Assembly: GCA_006503535.1 (NCBI GenBank)
Contig: QYRS01000014.1
Span: forward strand, 434,001 to 498,000
Reading direction: 5' to 3'
From: Arthrinium phaeospermum
Lineage: Eukaryota; Ascomycota; Sordariomycetes; Amphisphaeriales; Apiosporaceae
DNA length: 64,000 nt
Of the stretch, positions 41,945-52,369 are shown one piece after another; positions within the stretch are counted from its first letter, which is position 1, and each line of letters starts with the position of its first letter. The notes below the pieces were generated by a model that saw only the letters and a list, made by a program, of their open reading frames with translations, did no database searches and was not told where the DNA came from. Position numbers and translations under genes: made by a program.

Positions 41945-43176
41945 ATGGAAGCGAGGTTTGGGGCACCGGCCTACGGCCCGCGTACAAGAATATTGATGCT
42001 AGAACATGGCGACCTATACATGCACATTCAAGGCCAGGAGGCGTCAATGAGATTTATGGTCGACTGCGAATCTATTGAGCGCGTCTCATCGGTATGGTAC
42101 ACGCTGATAAAAGCGTGGCGCGATCGGTATGATGTCCCCCTCAGACATCGGTATTGGGCCCTCGGACATCGGTTTAGAATACTTGACGTCCCGGTTGCGG
42201 GCGACCCCTACTATCACCACTTACTCTTCCGTATCATACACAAAGAGTTGGATACGATTCCTCAGACGCTCACCCAATGGGAGCTTTACGACCTCCTTAT
42301 GATCACCGAGAAGAACAAAATATGCCCCTCGCTACTCCGCCCTTGGATCGCTTCTTGGCTCGAGCCCTACCGGGCATGGCCCGGTCCGGGTCCTCACCAA
42401 TACACCGTTGATTTTCTCCAAAGGCTCTACAGTCGGCTCTGGATTGCCTGGGTCCTGGGCGAAACAGAGGTGTTCCGGCAAATTGTGGATCTTCTTGTCA
42501 AAGAGGTGTCGCTTGGGAGAATCCACGGATTCCAGGTGTCCGGCATTCCCTTGGTAATGAGCCCTGAGATTCCCGACCTGTTCAGTAAGTCACAGACCTT
42601 CTGAAGGTTTTTCTTTTGCAGCCTTACGAAACGATCTAAGCGAAAAGCGCGAACTGACTAGCTGGCTATCTTCCAGGAGATATGGAGGATGCGCGCGATA
42701 CGTACGTCGCGAGGCTTCTATACGTCTTCCGGAAAGAGATAAAGGAAGATCGCGAAGAACGATTTTGTAATCTTCAGGGACGACCAGATGCCGAAAAATC
42801 CACGTGCGACCTCATAGTGACTCGATCCATCATGCGCGGCTACCAAGACCAGGTGGTGGCGCTAGCCCAAGGCCGCGAGAGGAAGGAGAGCGTGAACACC
42901 ACATACGAGCGACTCAGAAGTATAAAAATAGTCAATTTTTCCTCCCTGATGGGCGACGCCCCCCGCACGACGCCTGATGGTCCCACACACGACAAATGCT
43001 GCAACCCTACCGCTCGCCTGCACAACAAAATGGACGAGGTCCTGTCGGAGCCTGTCTTGTCCTATGAGGTCTATCGGGAGCATTTGGAGGAACGAGCGAA
43101 GGCTACAGGGCTTGATCAATCGGAAGAAAAGGGAACGAAGAGAAAATTTGAGGACCAGGATGAATCAGCCTCATGA
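41945..43176 (+). CDS. BTB/POZ-like domain protein, copy 4 of 4
   Basis: Exons 41945-42584 and 42677-43176 (92-nt intron, GTAAGT donor, TTCCAG acceptor, phase 1) encode 379 aa. The intron is at the same codon position as in copies 1-3. BTB-like part: GDLYMHI, F-M-V-D-C, VSSVW, I-I-H-K; then PWIASWLEPY and a W-I-A-W-V-L-G helix. C-terminal part: AEKSTCD, RSIMRGYQ and DKCCNPTARLH. The last 15 residues are charged (GTKRKFEDQDE). It is in the same orientation as copies 1-3 and closest to copy 3 (both have PGPGPH..LYxRLW-A-WVLG). It is therefore the displaced fourth member of one tandem array. Confidence 0.75.
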
Positions 43177-44481
43177 ACGTCCGAAGATCTGGGCAATGAC
43201 TAGATATGTTTTACATATGATATGGCGGAATTGCCCACGCCATTAGCGTTGATCTCAAACCAAGAATGAGTCTTGTGGAATCTTTCACACGGAGATATTA
43301 TCACTGGTTGGCATGAATGTAGCTGAAGCCTTGCGGGTATTGTTGTTTATAATCAAGGTTTCAGTGTTGGTTATGATTCTCTGTATTGTCTCATCGACTA
43401 GGATTGCCTATCCGATTAGCCTTGCAGTAGACTAGAAACGCTCCCGCTGGTTGGTCTGTATTTAACTGCGAAGAGAGCTTACCACTTGCTCGCCAAATGT
43501 TGTAACACTTACGACCATTGTATGCAAGTCCTCAGTCTACAGCAATTCTATCAGGAGCTTGGTGCCATTGCATACGGCTCATCCTCAACACCTGATTGGA
43601 GTAGGGAGTTACCAGAGTTCATCTGATCGCGCCTTGCATACCTCCCGAGTCAGTGACCATCCTGCCCGAAGGTTACCAATGCTATTTGCATGGGACACTT
43701 TTGTGGTGTGTCCGAGTCGCTGCGAAATAAGGTCGCCCACCGAATGCCCGAACCACCGACTGTGTTTGGGCCAACTTACCACCGCTGCCAATGATTTGCT
43801 AGATCCGAGGCGTCATTTCCGAGGCGAAAAATGGCATTGATAGTAGCACTTACTTCGCCGATTTTAGGTAGACTATGTCCACGACGGGCTTCATTGTCGG
43901 ACATCGGTGTTAAAATACTGCGATATTTACCCCTAGAAGGGTGGCTGTGTGGACAATGCCCGAAATAGCCACGACTAGCTCCAACGCCCCGGCGATCTGC
44001 GATCGGACGGTTCGATCTAGGGTCCTTTAGCAAAGCTTAGCTGGAGATGATCGGCAGTGATCGGCCAACGACGCTAAGCCGGTTTGCCAGCCAAATAAGC
44101 GAGGAACCTGCCTACCTGTCACAGCTCAATCATTCTCATTGGTCGCCTAATATCTTCGACGGCTCGTGCACACAGACGGGCTGAAAGACGACGCATCTTG
44201 CCCATTTCCATACCAGATTGCACAGCCCAGCGCCGCTGTGGAAGTGGAGATAAGGATTGGACTTTACTTACTGTTACAACCTATGTGGTCGCCGACTGAC
44301 GTATGTGGCTGTGAACTAGATGAAATCAAACGTCTACTGGCAACATGTATAAGTCAAATCGAAGACCCAGTTTGGTATCCCGAGCTCTGTGCTACATGTA
44401 CAGAGTGTCGTTGGGATTTCTAGTCACCAAAACAAGTTTTCACTTCCGATTCTGTAGATATACCAGAAGTACATCTATATA
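43177..44481. other. 1.3-kb gene-poor region
   Basis: No supported gene. An 85-codon forward ORF at 44166-44423 has six cysteines but no signal peptide or known motif, so it is not called. A TATATAAT stretch just before 44482 may be the promoter of the next gene. Confidence 0.45.
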
Positions 44482-45771
44482 ATGCAGATAAGAAACATTC
44501 TGCTAGGCCTGGCTGGGTCTTCCCGAGCCTGCATGCCCGGCCCGGCTCCAGCCAGCCAGCCCGGTGATCTAGTGCCCAAAAGCGAGATCCCACCTCCTCC
44601 GACAACCACCAGGATTTCTAATGTCCGGGTATTCAACGGCGAACACTTCTCCGGGCCCCGGGACGTGATAATGCATGAAGGGTCGATTGTCAAGGTCACC
44701 TCGAGATGCAGCGGCAGCGCAGCAAACGCGTCTTATCCCGAGACTACCACCATCATCGACGGGACAGGTCAATACCTGATCCCAGGCCTGATCGACTCGC
44801 ACGCCCACGTCAACTCTATCGGCGGCCTCGAGAACTTGACGTCGTACGGTGTCTCGACCGTCTTTAACATGGACTGCGAGAATTACACTCTCTGTCACGC
44901 ATTAAAGGAGCCACACCGAGGCCTGGCCACGTTCCTAACCGCAGGATTGTCGGCGGTGGGACCCGGCAGTCCGCACGCCATCAACATGCACCGCGCCTCC
45001 AGCGGCCTCTACAACGAGACGACACAGGACCCAGCGGCATGGGCCGAAGCTGTATTTGGGAACGGCTCCGACTACCTCAAAATCATCGCAGAGCCCCGCG
45101 GACCCAGCCAGGAGGCCCAAATCGAGCTCGTCAAAGCGACTCACAAACTCGGCCGCAAAACCATGACCCACGCCTCCTTCCTCGAGCCCGCGGCCCAGGC
45201 CATCGCGTCCCGCACCGACGGCATCCAGCACCTCCCCCAAGACGGTTTACTAAGCGCAGCCCAGCTCGCCACCATCCGGCGCCAGAACCAGACCCTCACC
45301 GCCACCCTCGAGATCAACCGCCGCGCGGCCGCGGACCCGGGCGTGCGCGCCTTCCTGGGAATCACGGGCGCCAACGCCACCGCACGCGCTCAAGCAGGCT
45401 ACAGGATGGCGCGGGAGAATGCGCGGAGGGTGGTGGCGGCGGGAATCGCCGTGCTGGCGGGGACCGACGCCATCGGCGACGTCTTCCCGGGCGTCTCTTT
45501 CCCGTTCGGGGCGACGCTGCATGACGAGTTGGTGAACCTGGTAGAGGCGGCCGGCATGACGCCCGCGCAGGCGCTGCGGGCGGCGACGGAGGAGCCTGCT
45601 AGCTGGTACGGGCTTGCGGACCGCGGGAGGGTGGCGCCGGGGAGGCGGGCGGATTTGGTATTGTTGGGGAGTGATCCCCTGGCTGACATCACGAACACGC
45701 GGGATATTCGTCGGGTTTGGGTCGGGGGCGTGGAATACCCGGACGTGGCGCGAAAGACGGTGGGGGCGTGA
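44482..45771 (+). CDS. Amidohydrolase-family metal-dependent hydrolase
   Basis: 429 aa, single exon, ATG at 44482. The TIM-barrel amidohydrolase signatures are all present: metal ligands H107-A-H109 in LIPGLIDSHAHV, K200 (DYLKII, the candidate carboxylated lysine), H230 (TMTHAS), H250 (DGIQHLPQD) and D329 (LAGTDA). The closing segment D-R-G-R-V-A-P-G-R-R-A-D-L-V-L-L-G-S-D-P-L-A-D-I is the classic imidazolonepropionase-like C-terminus. It probably hydrolyses a cyclic amide or ester; the substrate cannot be told. The N-terminus (LLGLAGSSRA..) is weakly hydrophobic but not a convincing signal peptide. It is followed by PKS, P450 and regulator genes, so a role in a metabolite pathway is possible. 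Confidence 0.8.
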   Translation: MQIRNILLGLAGSSRACMPGPAPASQPGDLVPKSEIPPPPTTTRISNVRVFNGEHFSGPRDVIMHEGSIVKVTSRCSGSAANASYPETTTIIDGTGQYLIPGLIDSHAHVNSIGGLENLTSYGVSTVFNMDCENYTLCHALKEPHRGLATFLTAGLSAVGPGSPHAINMHRASSGLYNETTQDPAAWAEAVFGNGSDYLKIIAEPRGPSQEAQIELVKATHKLGRKTMTHASFLEPAAQAIASRTDGIQHLPQDGLLSAAQLATIRRQNQTLTATLEINRRAAADPGVRAFLGITGANATARAQAGYRMARENARRVVAAGIAVLAGTDAIGDVFPGVSFPFGATLHDELVNLVEAAGMTPAQALRAATEEPASWYGLADRGRVAPGRRADLVLLGSDPLADITNTRDIRRVWVGGVEYPDVARKTVGA

Positions 45772-46053
45772 TTGGTGCGTCGCGGTGAGTCCAGACTTTC
45801 TAGAGAGGCGTGTTATGCTATACGCAGCTAGAAAAGGGGCATTACTGAGAAGATTATAAATCAAACTATTTTTTCACAGACGGGAATGTAACTGCACTCG
45901 CAAAGGGTAGTGGCCAAATAAGGATAATAGGGAAAGAGTCGCCATCAGCAGGATTAACATACTCGCACGTCACCAACCGGTACGTATAGTAAATCTACCC
46001 AACCAATGTATTTAGGGATGTAGCCAGCAAAGAGTGGGTATCCTCCCACCATT

Positions 46054-47345
46054 CTATTCCGCCTTCCTCTGGGCCAGAATCCCCGAAGCCAAAGCCCTCA
46101 AGCTATCCGCGTGCATAATGGCACTGAGCGTCAGCTCGACCGTCGTTTCCCGACGGATCCAGTTCCGCAGCTCCACCGAGACCAGCGAGTCCAGGTTGTA
46201 CGATCCGAGCGGCGCGTCGGCCAGGACCTCGTCGCGCTCCATCATGGTCATGGCCGCCACCTTGGCGATGAGCGCCTCGGTCAAGCCTAGCTGCGGGTCC
46301 TCGGCCGCCGTCCAAGCCGCCATCGTCGAGTAACCGCCACCTCCGCCTCCGCCTCCGCCCAACGACGCGCCGTTGGTCTCGGCCGCCGCCCCCCGGCTCT
46401 TGAGCGCCGCCGCCTCCGCCAGCCGCTCCTTGGTGTGCACCGGGTGGAAGTACTTCCAGGCCCCGTGGGACGACGACACGGCCCGCCCGTCGACGTAGAC
46501 CTTGAAGGCGGTGGCGCGGCCGGTGCCAGCCTGGACGAAGGGCGAGGGTTCTGTCAGCGAGCCACCCACGGCACTTTTGAACAGGGCGCGGATGTCGGCC
46601 ATGGTCAGGGAGGCTCCCAGGGCTATTTTCAGCAGCTCGGTGATGTCGTGCTCGACGACGTAGCCGACGTCCAGGACGACGGGCAGGGCGATGGAGACGG
46701 TGTACCGGCCTTGCTGGTTGCGGTGCTTGGCGAAGGCGTCGTAGAAGCCCTGGTTTTGGCGGGGCCAGTCAATATTATTACTTGTCGAACATGTGACATT
46801 TATCACTACTTACAGCCGTGCCGGCGTAGATGGCTTGCCCAATGTTTCCGGTGTCGCCGCTAAAGGAAGAGAGGGCAACGAAGAAGTCCAGGTCAGGAGG
46901 CATGAGCTCATGGAGGTTCCAGGCACCATGCAACCTCGGTGTCGTGTTGATCTCCCAGTCTTCGTAGGTGGCGTTCACAAAGAGCTTGTCCTGTAATAAT
47001 TGGCGTTGATCGTTAGTTGAGAACACGAGGGGCAATCTACCTTTGGTCGCGTTCCAAACTCACCTCCGTCTTGGCCGAGAAAGCGAAGAGTCGCCGAGCC
47101 TGGACATCTGCGCCATCGATATGCCCGTTGGTACCATTGCTGTGGCCGTTGGTTCCATTGCTGTGGCCGTTGGTTCCATTGCTGTGGCCGTTGGTTCCAT
47201 TGCTGTGGCCGTTTATTCCGTTTGTGGCAATACCGTCATGGCCATCCGCGCCACTGCTGTAACCATTTGTAGCCCCGTTCGGCGTAGCCGGATGAACGGG
47301 TGATTTCTCAATAATGATAGCCGAGTTACTGCCTCCAAATCCCAA
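46054..47345 (-). pseudogene. Truncated reducing polyketide synthase remnant
   Basis: Three exon-like pieces with intact splice sites: up to 47064, 46990-46814 and 46749-46054. The first begins inside the end of a ketosynthase (GFGGSNSAIIIE) with a stop codon shortly before and no ATG. It then has a linker of NGTNGHS repeats and the start of the next domain (RRLFAFSAKTE). The second piece is the end of a ketoreductase (TPRLHGAWNLHELMP.., FFVALSSFSGD). The third holds the KR tail (DVGYVVEHD) and an acyl-carrier domain with the phosphopantetheine motif LDSLVSVELRNW. Most of KS, all of AT, DH, MT and ER, and most of KR are missing. The junction of the large deletion coincides with the first intron. 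It cannot make a polyketide. Confidence 0.75.
47130..47225 (-). repeat. 21-bp tandem repeat in the PKS linker
   Basis: Four near-identical 21-bp units (GGCCGTTGGTTCCATTGCTGT on the plus strand, shown across a unit boundary) encode N-G-T-N-G-H-S repeats. They lie between the ketosynthase end and the deletion junction. Confidence 0.8.
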
Positions 47346-47804
47346 AAGTCGGGGGAGTTAATTAGCCATGGTCCCGGACACGTTCGGGACATGCGGAGAG
47401 CGACGGTCTACGACAACTCTTCTTCTGCCTGGGGGCTGAACGACCGCAATAGCGAAGAGTCTGGCATATACTCGAAGAGCATGAACAGCGCCAAGGTGAG
47501 GTGGTGTCCCCAAAGTCAACAGGGTGAGAATGGCCAAAGCCAGCAGCAGGTTTCAGCGTAATTATGCGACATGCTTGTGGTATCTTGTCTGTCAGCTAGA
47601 CCTTGATGGGTGCTGCTGGTCTGAACCTACAGTAGCTATTCAACATAGCAGGAACGTAGAACAATTATGCATGTATGTTCTTCTTCAACCCGAGGTATAC
47701 GTATGAAGCTTTTGGTATCGACTTATCCTTAGCCAGCGCTACTAATACACATATATCAAAGAGTACAAAACTGCATGACCCTTGGCACCATTACTGCTAG
47801 ATAC
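47346..47804. other. Intergenic region beyond the PKS remnant
   Basis: About 460 bp in which no further ketosynthase sequence can be found, which shows that the PKS remnant is cut off. The ORF 47524-47706 has no features. Confidence 0.5.
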
Positions 47805-49466
47805 CTAAACGTAAGTAGGCAACGTGATGTTGCAAAAGTGACCCTTCGGTGCCACTAGAAAATGGTGCACCATCTCCATGACTGCGTCGGTGGTATCGAC
47901 GCTGAGCTTGGCCCCGCGGCACTCGCGGAAGAACACGGCCGTCGCCAGTCGCAGCTCCATCCGGGCCAGGTGAATCCCGAGGCAGACCCGGGAGCCCGTG
48001 CCGAAGGGCGTGAACGCGAGCTTCTGTTCTGTTGACTGGGGACGGATGAACCGGTCCTCGTCAAAGCTGGAAAGCATGAAGCCGTTGTAGTTAGCTACGC
48101 TTGTCATGCTCCTTCAAAACTACCGTCGGGATTTGTTACTCACGTTTCTGCATGTTCGAACACGGCCTCGTCACGGTGCAGTGTGTATGCCTGGGTGGAG
48201 ACCACTGTCCCGGCCGGAATGAAGTGGCCGGCCATCGTGGCGCCTCCTTCGGGCACGTATCGCGGCAACGTTCCGGGAGCGGCACCGTACAGTCGCAACG
48301 CCTCGTCTATCACGCTGTTCAACAGGGGCAAGGGTTCGAGATCCACTTCGCGGAAGTCGGCCGATAATCCTGCCACTTCCTCCTCCAGGCGGCGCTGGAG
48401 CTGCGGCTTCTTGAGGACCGCCCAAACCAGATAGGTCATCGTCGACGCCGTGGTGTCCGAACCCGCCACGATGAGGTTGGTAGCCTCGAGCCGCACGCTC
48501 TGGTCCGATAAATGGAGCGTCTGCGCCTCCCTGTCCTTCTCCTTCTCCTGTGCTTCGTCACCCTCGGACTTGGCCACCATCTGACTGAACAGGTTCTGGA
48601 CCCCGCCCGACTCGCGCAGATTGCGCACCGCCCGGTCCGAGTTCTGGGCGATGATGCTCTCGCAGTTGACCACCTCCTGCACCGCCTGGATCGGCAGCCG
48701 CCGCGCCACGGCGTGCAGCCACGGCAGCTCCCAGCGCAGGCCCGCGGATATGAGCGTGTTCTGGATGGCGTTGACGTAGGGCGTCGTGCGGCCGAGGCCG
48801 ACCATGTCGAACGACTCGCCGAAGGAGAGGTGGGCGATGACGTCGGTCGCCATGAGGGTCCACCACTTCAAGATGTCGGCCTTCTTACCGCCACTCTCAG
48901 AAGCCTCTCCGGCGGTGGGCTTCTGCTGCAACGCCTCGGCCTTGATCCGACCCACCGCGTTCTCCACCGTCCGCCGCACCACGGCCTCCCAGTTGGCCCG
49001 CAGCGCCGTCTTGCTGAAGGCCCGCGCGAACAGGCGCCGCCGCTCGCCGTGCCGCCTCGGGTCGCGCTCGGCGAAGATGCCCGGGCTGGACGAGTCGTAC
49101 CAGGGCCCCTTGCGGAAGGCGCTGCCGGCGCGATGGATCTGGGCAAAGGCCGCGAGGTCGCAGACGGCGGCGTCCCGGGGCGCGATGCGCACGACGGGGC
49201 CGTAGCGCCGGTGCAGGGCGTGGATGTAGTACATCTCGCGGCCCGCGAGGATGTGGTACTTGAGGACCAGTCTCGTGAACCGCGAGTACCACGGGCCCGG
49301 GATCTTGGAGAGGGGCATCGCACGGCCTGGAGTCCGCGCGGGTGGAGCAGTTAGTCGGTTATTCACTTTAAGTACTGGAGTCAATTAGAGGTGAGACACA
49401 TACACGCACGACAGAAGCTAGCAGCGCCACTGCCACCAAGGCGATAAACGACGATAAGTTCAGCAT
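47805..49466 (-). CDS. Cytochrome P450 monooxygenase
   Basis: Three exons: 49466-49406, 49326-48144 and 48066-47805; 501 aa, the normal P450 length. The first exon encodes only the membrane anchor (MLNLSSFIALVAVALLASVV). Its donor (GTGTAT) is the only one nearby that keeps frame with the proline-rich hinge PLSKIPGPW. Diagnostic motifs: I-helix AGSDTTAST (about 308-316), K-helix E-A-L-R (362-365), FDEDRF meander motif restored exactly by the second splice, and haem loop FTPFGTGSRVCLG with the cysteine ligand at about 443. It is an ER-bound oxidase of unknown substrate. Its place between a PKS remnant and a regulator suggests a former secondary-metabolite role. Confidence 0.85.
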
Positions 49467-50117
49467 CGCCAGACAGTAATACTCAATAGATGAGCATGAA
49501 ATTCGATTCGGCGCTGAAGGCTTTTCAAGTTTCCAAAATTCGGAACGTAATGTTTGGCGTGATGGTAAATATTCATCCTCCACTTCCCGTATTGTCAAAT
49601 ACGAGTCATTGTGCGAAACTATGAGCGCATCGGGTCACGGACTGCCGCGTCAATCTCGACCCCTCACCCGACCCCTGCCAGCTATTGCAACTACTGCTGC
49701 AACGGCTTTCCGAACCTCTTGGCGTCAAATCACACAGCAATTGTCAAGGGCCAGGCCTTGGGAACGTATCACAGCTCAACGGCGTTTCAGCCACAATCTG
49801 CAGTAATTGTTTACGAGAATCGGCTAGCCAATTGGCTTTGGCAGCTGCTTACAGTAGATGATCTGACATGCACGCGCCCGCTAGCCTGACAGGAATAACC
49901 AAGATACAACCAATTACTGCATTAGGCGACCTCTGCGTTGCCTCCAATGCGCCACCGGGAGAACCGCGTCGTAAAGATTACAACATGAAGCCGTCGCATA
50001 TTTCAAGGCCTAGCGAAGCCAATCGATTCTAATGGTAGATGCAGTGTATTTAGATACACAGGACGCGAAGCTTCCATACGATTAGGTACGACATGCAATG
50101 CAACCGGATCATCTCCA
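49467..50117. other. Intergenic region upstream of the P450 gene
   Basis: About 650 bp. The overlapping ORFs 49609-49806 and 49611-49889 have no features. Nothing else is seen. Confidence 0.5.
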
Positions 50118-51760
50118 TCATCCATCCCCCCACTTCCCGAAGCCCAACGCGACGATCCCGCCCAGCACCGCCCCCGCCGCCCCCTGAAACTCGGGCCGCA
50201 CCTGGCCCGTCAGGATGCCGTTGGGCGTGATGCCGGGCTCGTCGTAAAACGACTCGTTGACGTCGCGCTTCTCGTGGAAGACGGTGCCGTCCACCGACCC
50301 GCCGATGTAGAGACCCCGCGTCTTGCTGTAGATCCACATCGGCGGCGTCGCCTCTCTTTTTGTCGTTGGGGCGCCGTTGTGGACAGTGGGACCGGGTGCC
50401 ACGGCGAGCGCGCCACTCTTACCCTCCAGCCGCACGACGTTGCGCTGGTAACTGCCCAGCTCGGCGCCACCGCGGCTAGTAGTGCCGTTGTAGAAGGCGC
50501 CCACGGCCTCGGCACTGTTGAGGACGCAGACCGACTCCGACACGTCGAACCCACCAATCAGAGATGCACCGGCGCCGTAAACGGTAAAGGCCGAGGGCCC
50601 GCTCCAGCGGCAGAAGCCACTGTTTGAAGTAGTACTAATGCTACTTGCATCTCCCTCGGCCGCATAAGCAGAAGGCAGACGAGCTAGGACGATGCCCGAT
50701 CCCATAGATCCGCTTAGGTTGAGGCCGGCGCGGATGACGGTGTAGATGACCAGTCCGTGGGCTTGCTGCAAGACGGCGTCAGGGATCTGCACGAGGGTGC
50801 TCTTGCTACTTCGGTTGATGGCGAGCTTAGTGTCTTCGGTTCCTCCTAATGCAGCACCCGAGTGGTTAGCATGTGAAACTGTTGTAGGGGACTAGAGAAA
50901 AGGTAGAACAGGGGTGAGAAGGGCGGCAGTGCGTCACACATACCCAAGAAAGATTGAAGTATCTTCCGAGCCTTGACGCACTCCTTGTCCATCGCCGTCG
51001 TGTTGTGGAGCTTGCTGCTGTATTGCTGCAGGCTGCTGGACAGCGAAGACGAGGTCGTGGTCCGAGCCAGGGGGGTAGTTGGGGCGGCTAAACTCGGTGC
51101 CAATATCGGTCGACCGGACGAGTACCCTTGTTGAGATTGATGTTGCTGATATTGGTCCTGCGCCGTCGAGATCAAGGGCGCCGGCTGCGTGGCGACCGGC
51201 GATGCAAGGGAGACAGGCGACACGGACAACAACCCAGGAGATTCCGCGGTTGCCGACTGCAGTGACAGTGGCGAACAATCACCCGGCAATCCGAAAGAGG
51301 GAATCGATAGCGCCGCAGCCGGTCTCTGCTTCTCCGCCCTTGAATAGGGTGCTTTGTTGTTGTTGTTATTCCATCGGTTTGTTGCCACGGAATCCTCGTA
51401 GCTCGGCGCCGCACCGCGCCCCTGCATCATCGAGTTGCGATCTTCGATACGGAAGGTAGTAAGGGTCGGCGAGGCTGGGATCGGTTGTGGTCGACAACTC
51501 TGTGGGCGCGCGCGGGCGGTGGCACTTGCACCGTCATCATCGCTCCCGCATTCGAGGGTGCTTCGTTTGCAATTCTTGCCATCACTATCGCTGGGAGCGT
51601 AGTCGTCGCTCTTGTGCCGCAGGACTGGGGACGGGTCATACTGTTCCTCCATTGGGAGGCCCGACTCGAAGTCGGGGCTGTCGAACTGTCGTTGTTGGGC
51701 GTCGTCTCCGGTGCCGGTCCGGGAGGCCGCCATAGCGGCGAGTGCTAGGAGCTTCACCAT
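50118..51760 (-). CDS. SYLF (Ysc84-like) domain protein
   Basis: Exons 51760-50944 and 50845-50118 (98-nt intron, GTATGT donor, GCTAACC branch, TTAG acceptor, phase 1) encode 514 aa. The C-terminal half carries the SYLF pattern: ECVKARKIL helix, GLVIYTVIRAGLNLSGSMGSGIVLAR, W-S-G-P-S-A, GASLIGGFDVSESVCVLNS, a Gly-rich AVAPGP turn, Y-S-K-T-R-G-L-Y-I-G-G-S and a C-terminal Gly-rich strand. SYLF domains bind phosphoinositides and, in the yeast Ysc84/Lsb3 proteins, actin at endocytic sites. The N-terminal 260 residues are Ser/Gln/Pro-rich and disordered, and there is no SH3 domain. The start is the first ATG of the frame; an upstream exon cannot be excluded. Confidence 0.8.
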
Positions 51761-52369
51761 CGCTTCTCCGAGAGCGTCTGGCGTAGAGCCTGACAGGGAA
51801 AATTCGCATGCCGTAGTCGATCGAGATGAAGAGCCCAGTGCCGTATATACTCCTCACCGGCATCTCAATTTGCGTCTTACTTGTCGATCATCCTTGCTGT
51901 AGAAAGTCGGGTGCTCGGTTCTCCTCAGACCGCACCTCTGACCACCACCATGGACTTTTGACAAACACTTCCATTAGCGAATCAGGTATGGATCCCCACT
52001 AATTCAAGTTCCGTTTGTACGTTGGCAGTGATGTCCGAGGAGCTCCAAAAGGGCTGCGTAGATGACAGCCGAGAAGTCGTGTATGTGTGTAACCCAAGAC
52101 CACCAATCAGGGGAGAGTAAGCGAATGCAACGCCATACCGAATTGAGTCAAAAGAAATGCCAAGACCCGACAGCAGCAGTATCCCGGGACAGGGGTCGAT
52201 GTTTGGCATCAATGGATGCGAAAAAGATTACAATCCCGTGGTGGACGCGCGGCAATGGAAAAAGGCCATTTCAGTATGTTTCTTTCCCAATCGTATAACT
52301 TATAAAAATACACTTGCCTCGCTCAAGGCTTCCAAATTAGTTGATAACTTTCAAAACAGGCAGGTCCTG
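51761..52369. other. Intergenic region
   Basis: About 610 bp between the start of the SYLF gene and the 3' end of the Zn2Cys6 gene. It contains no supported gene. Confidence 0.5.
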
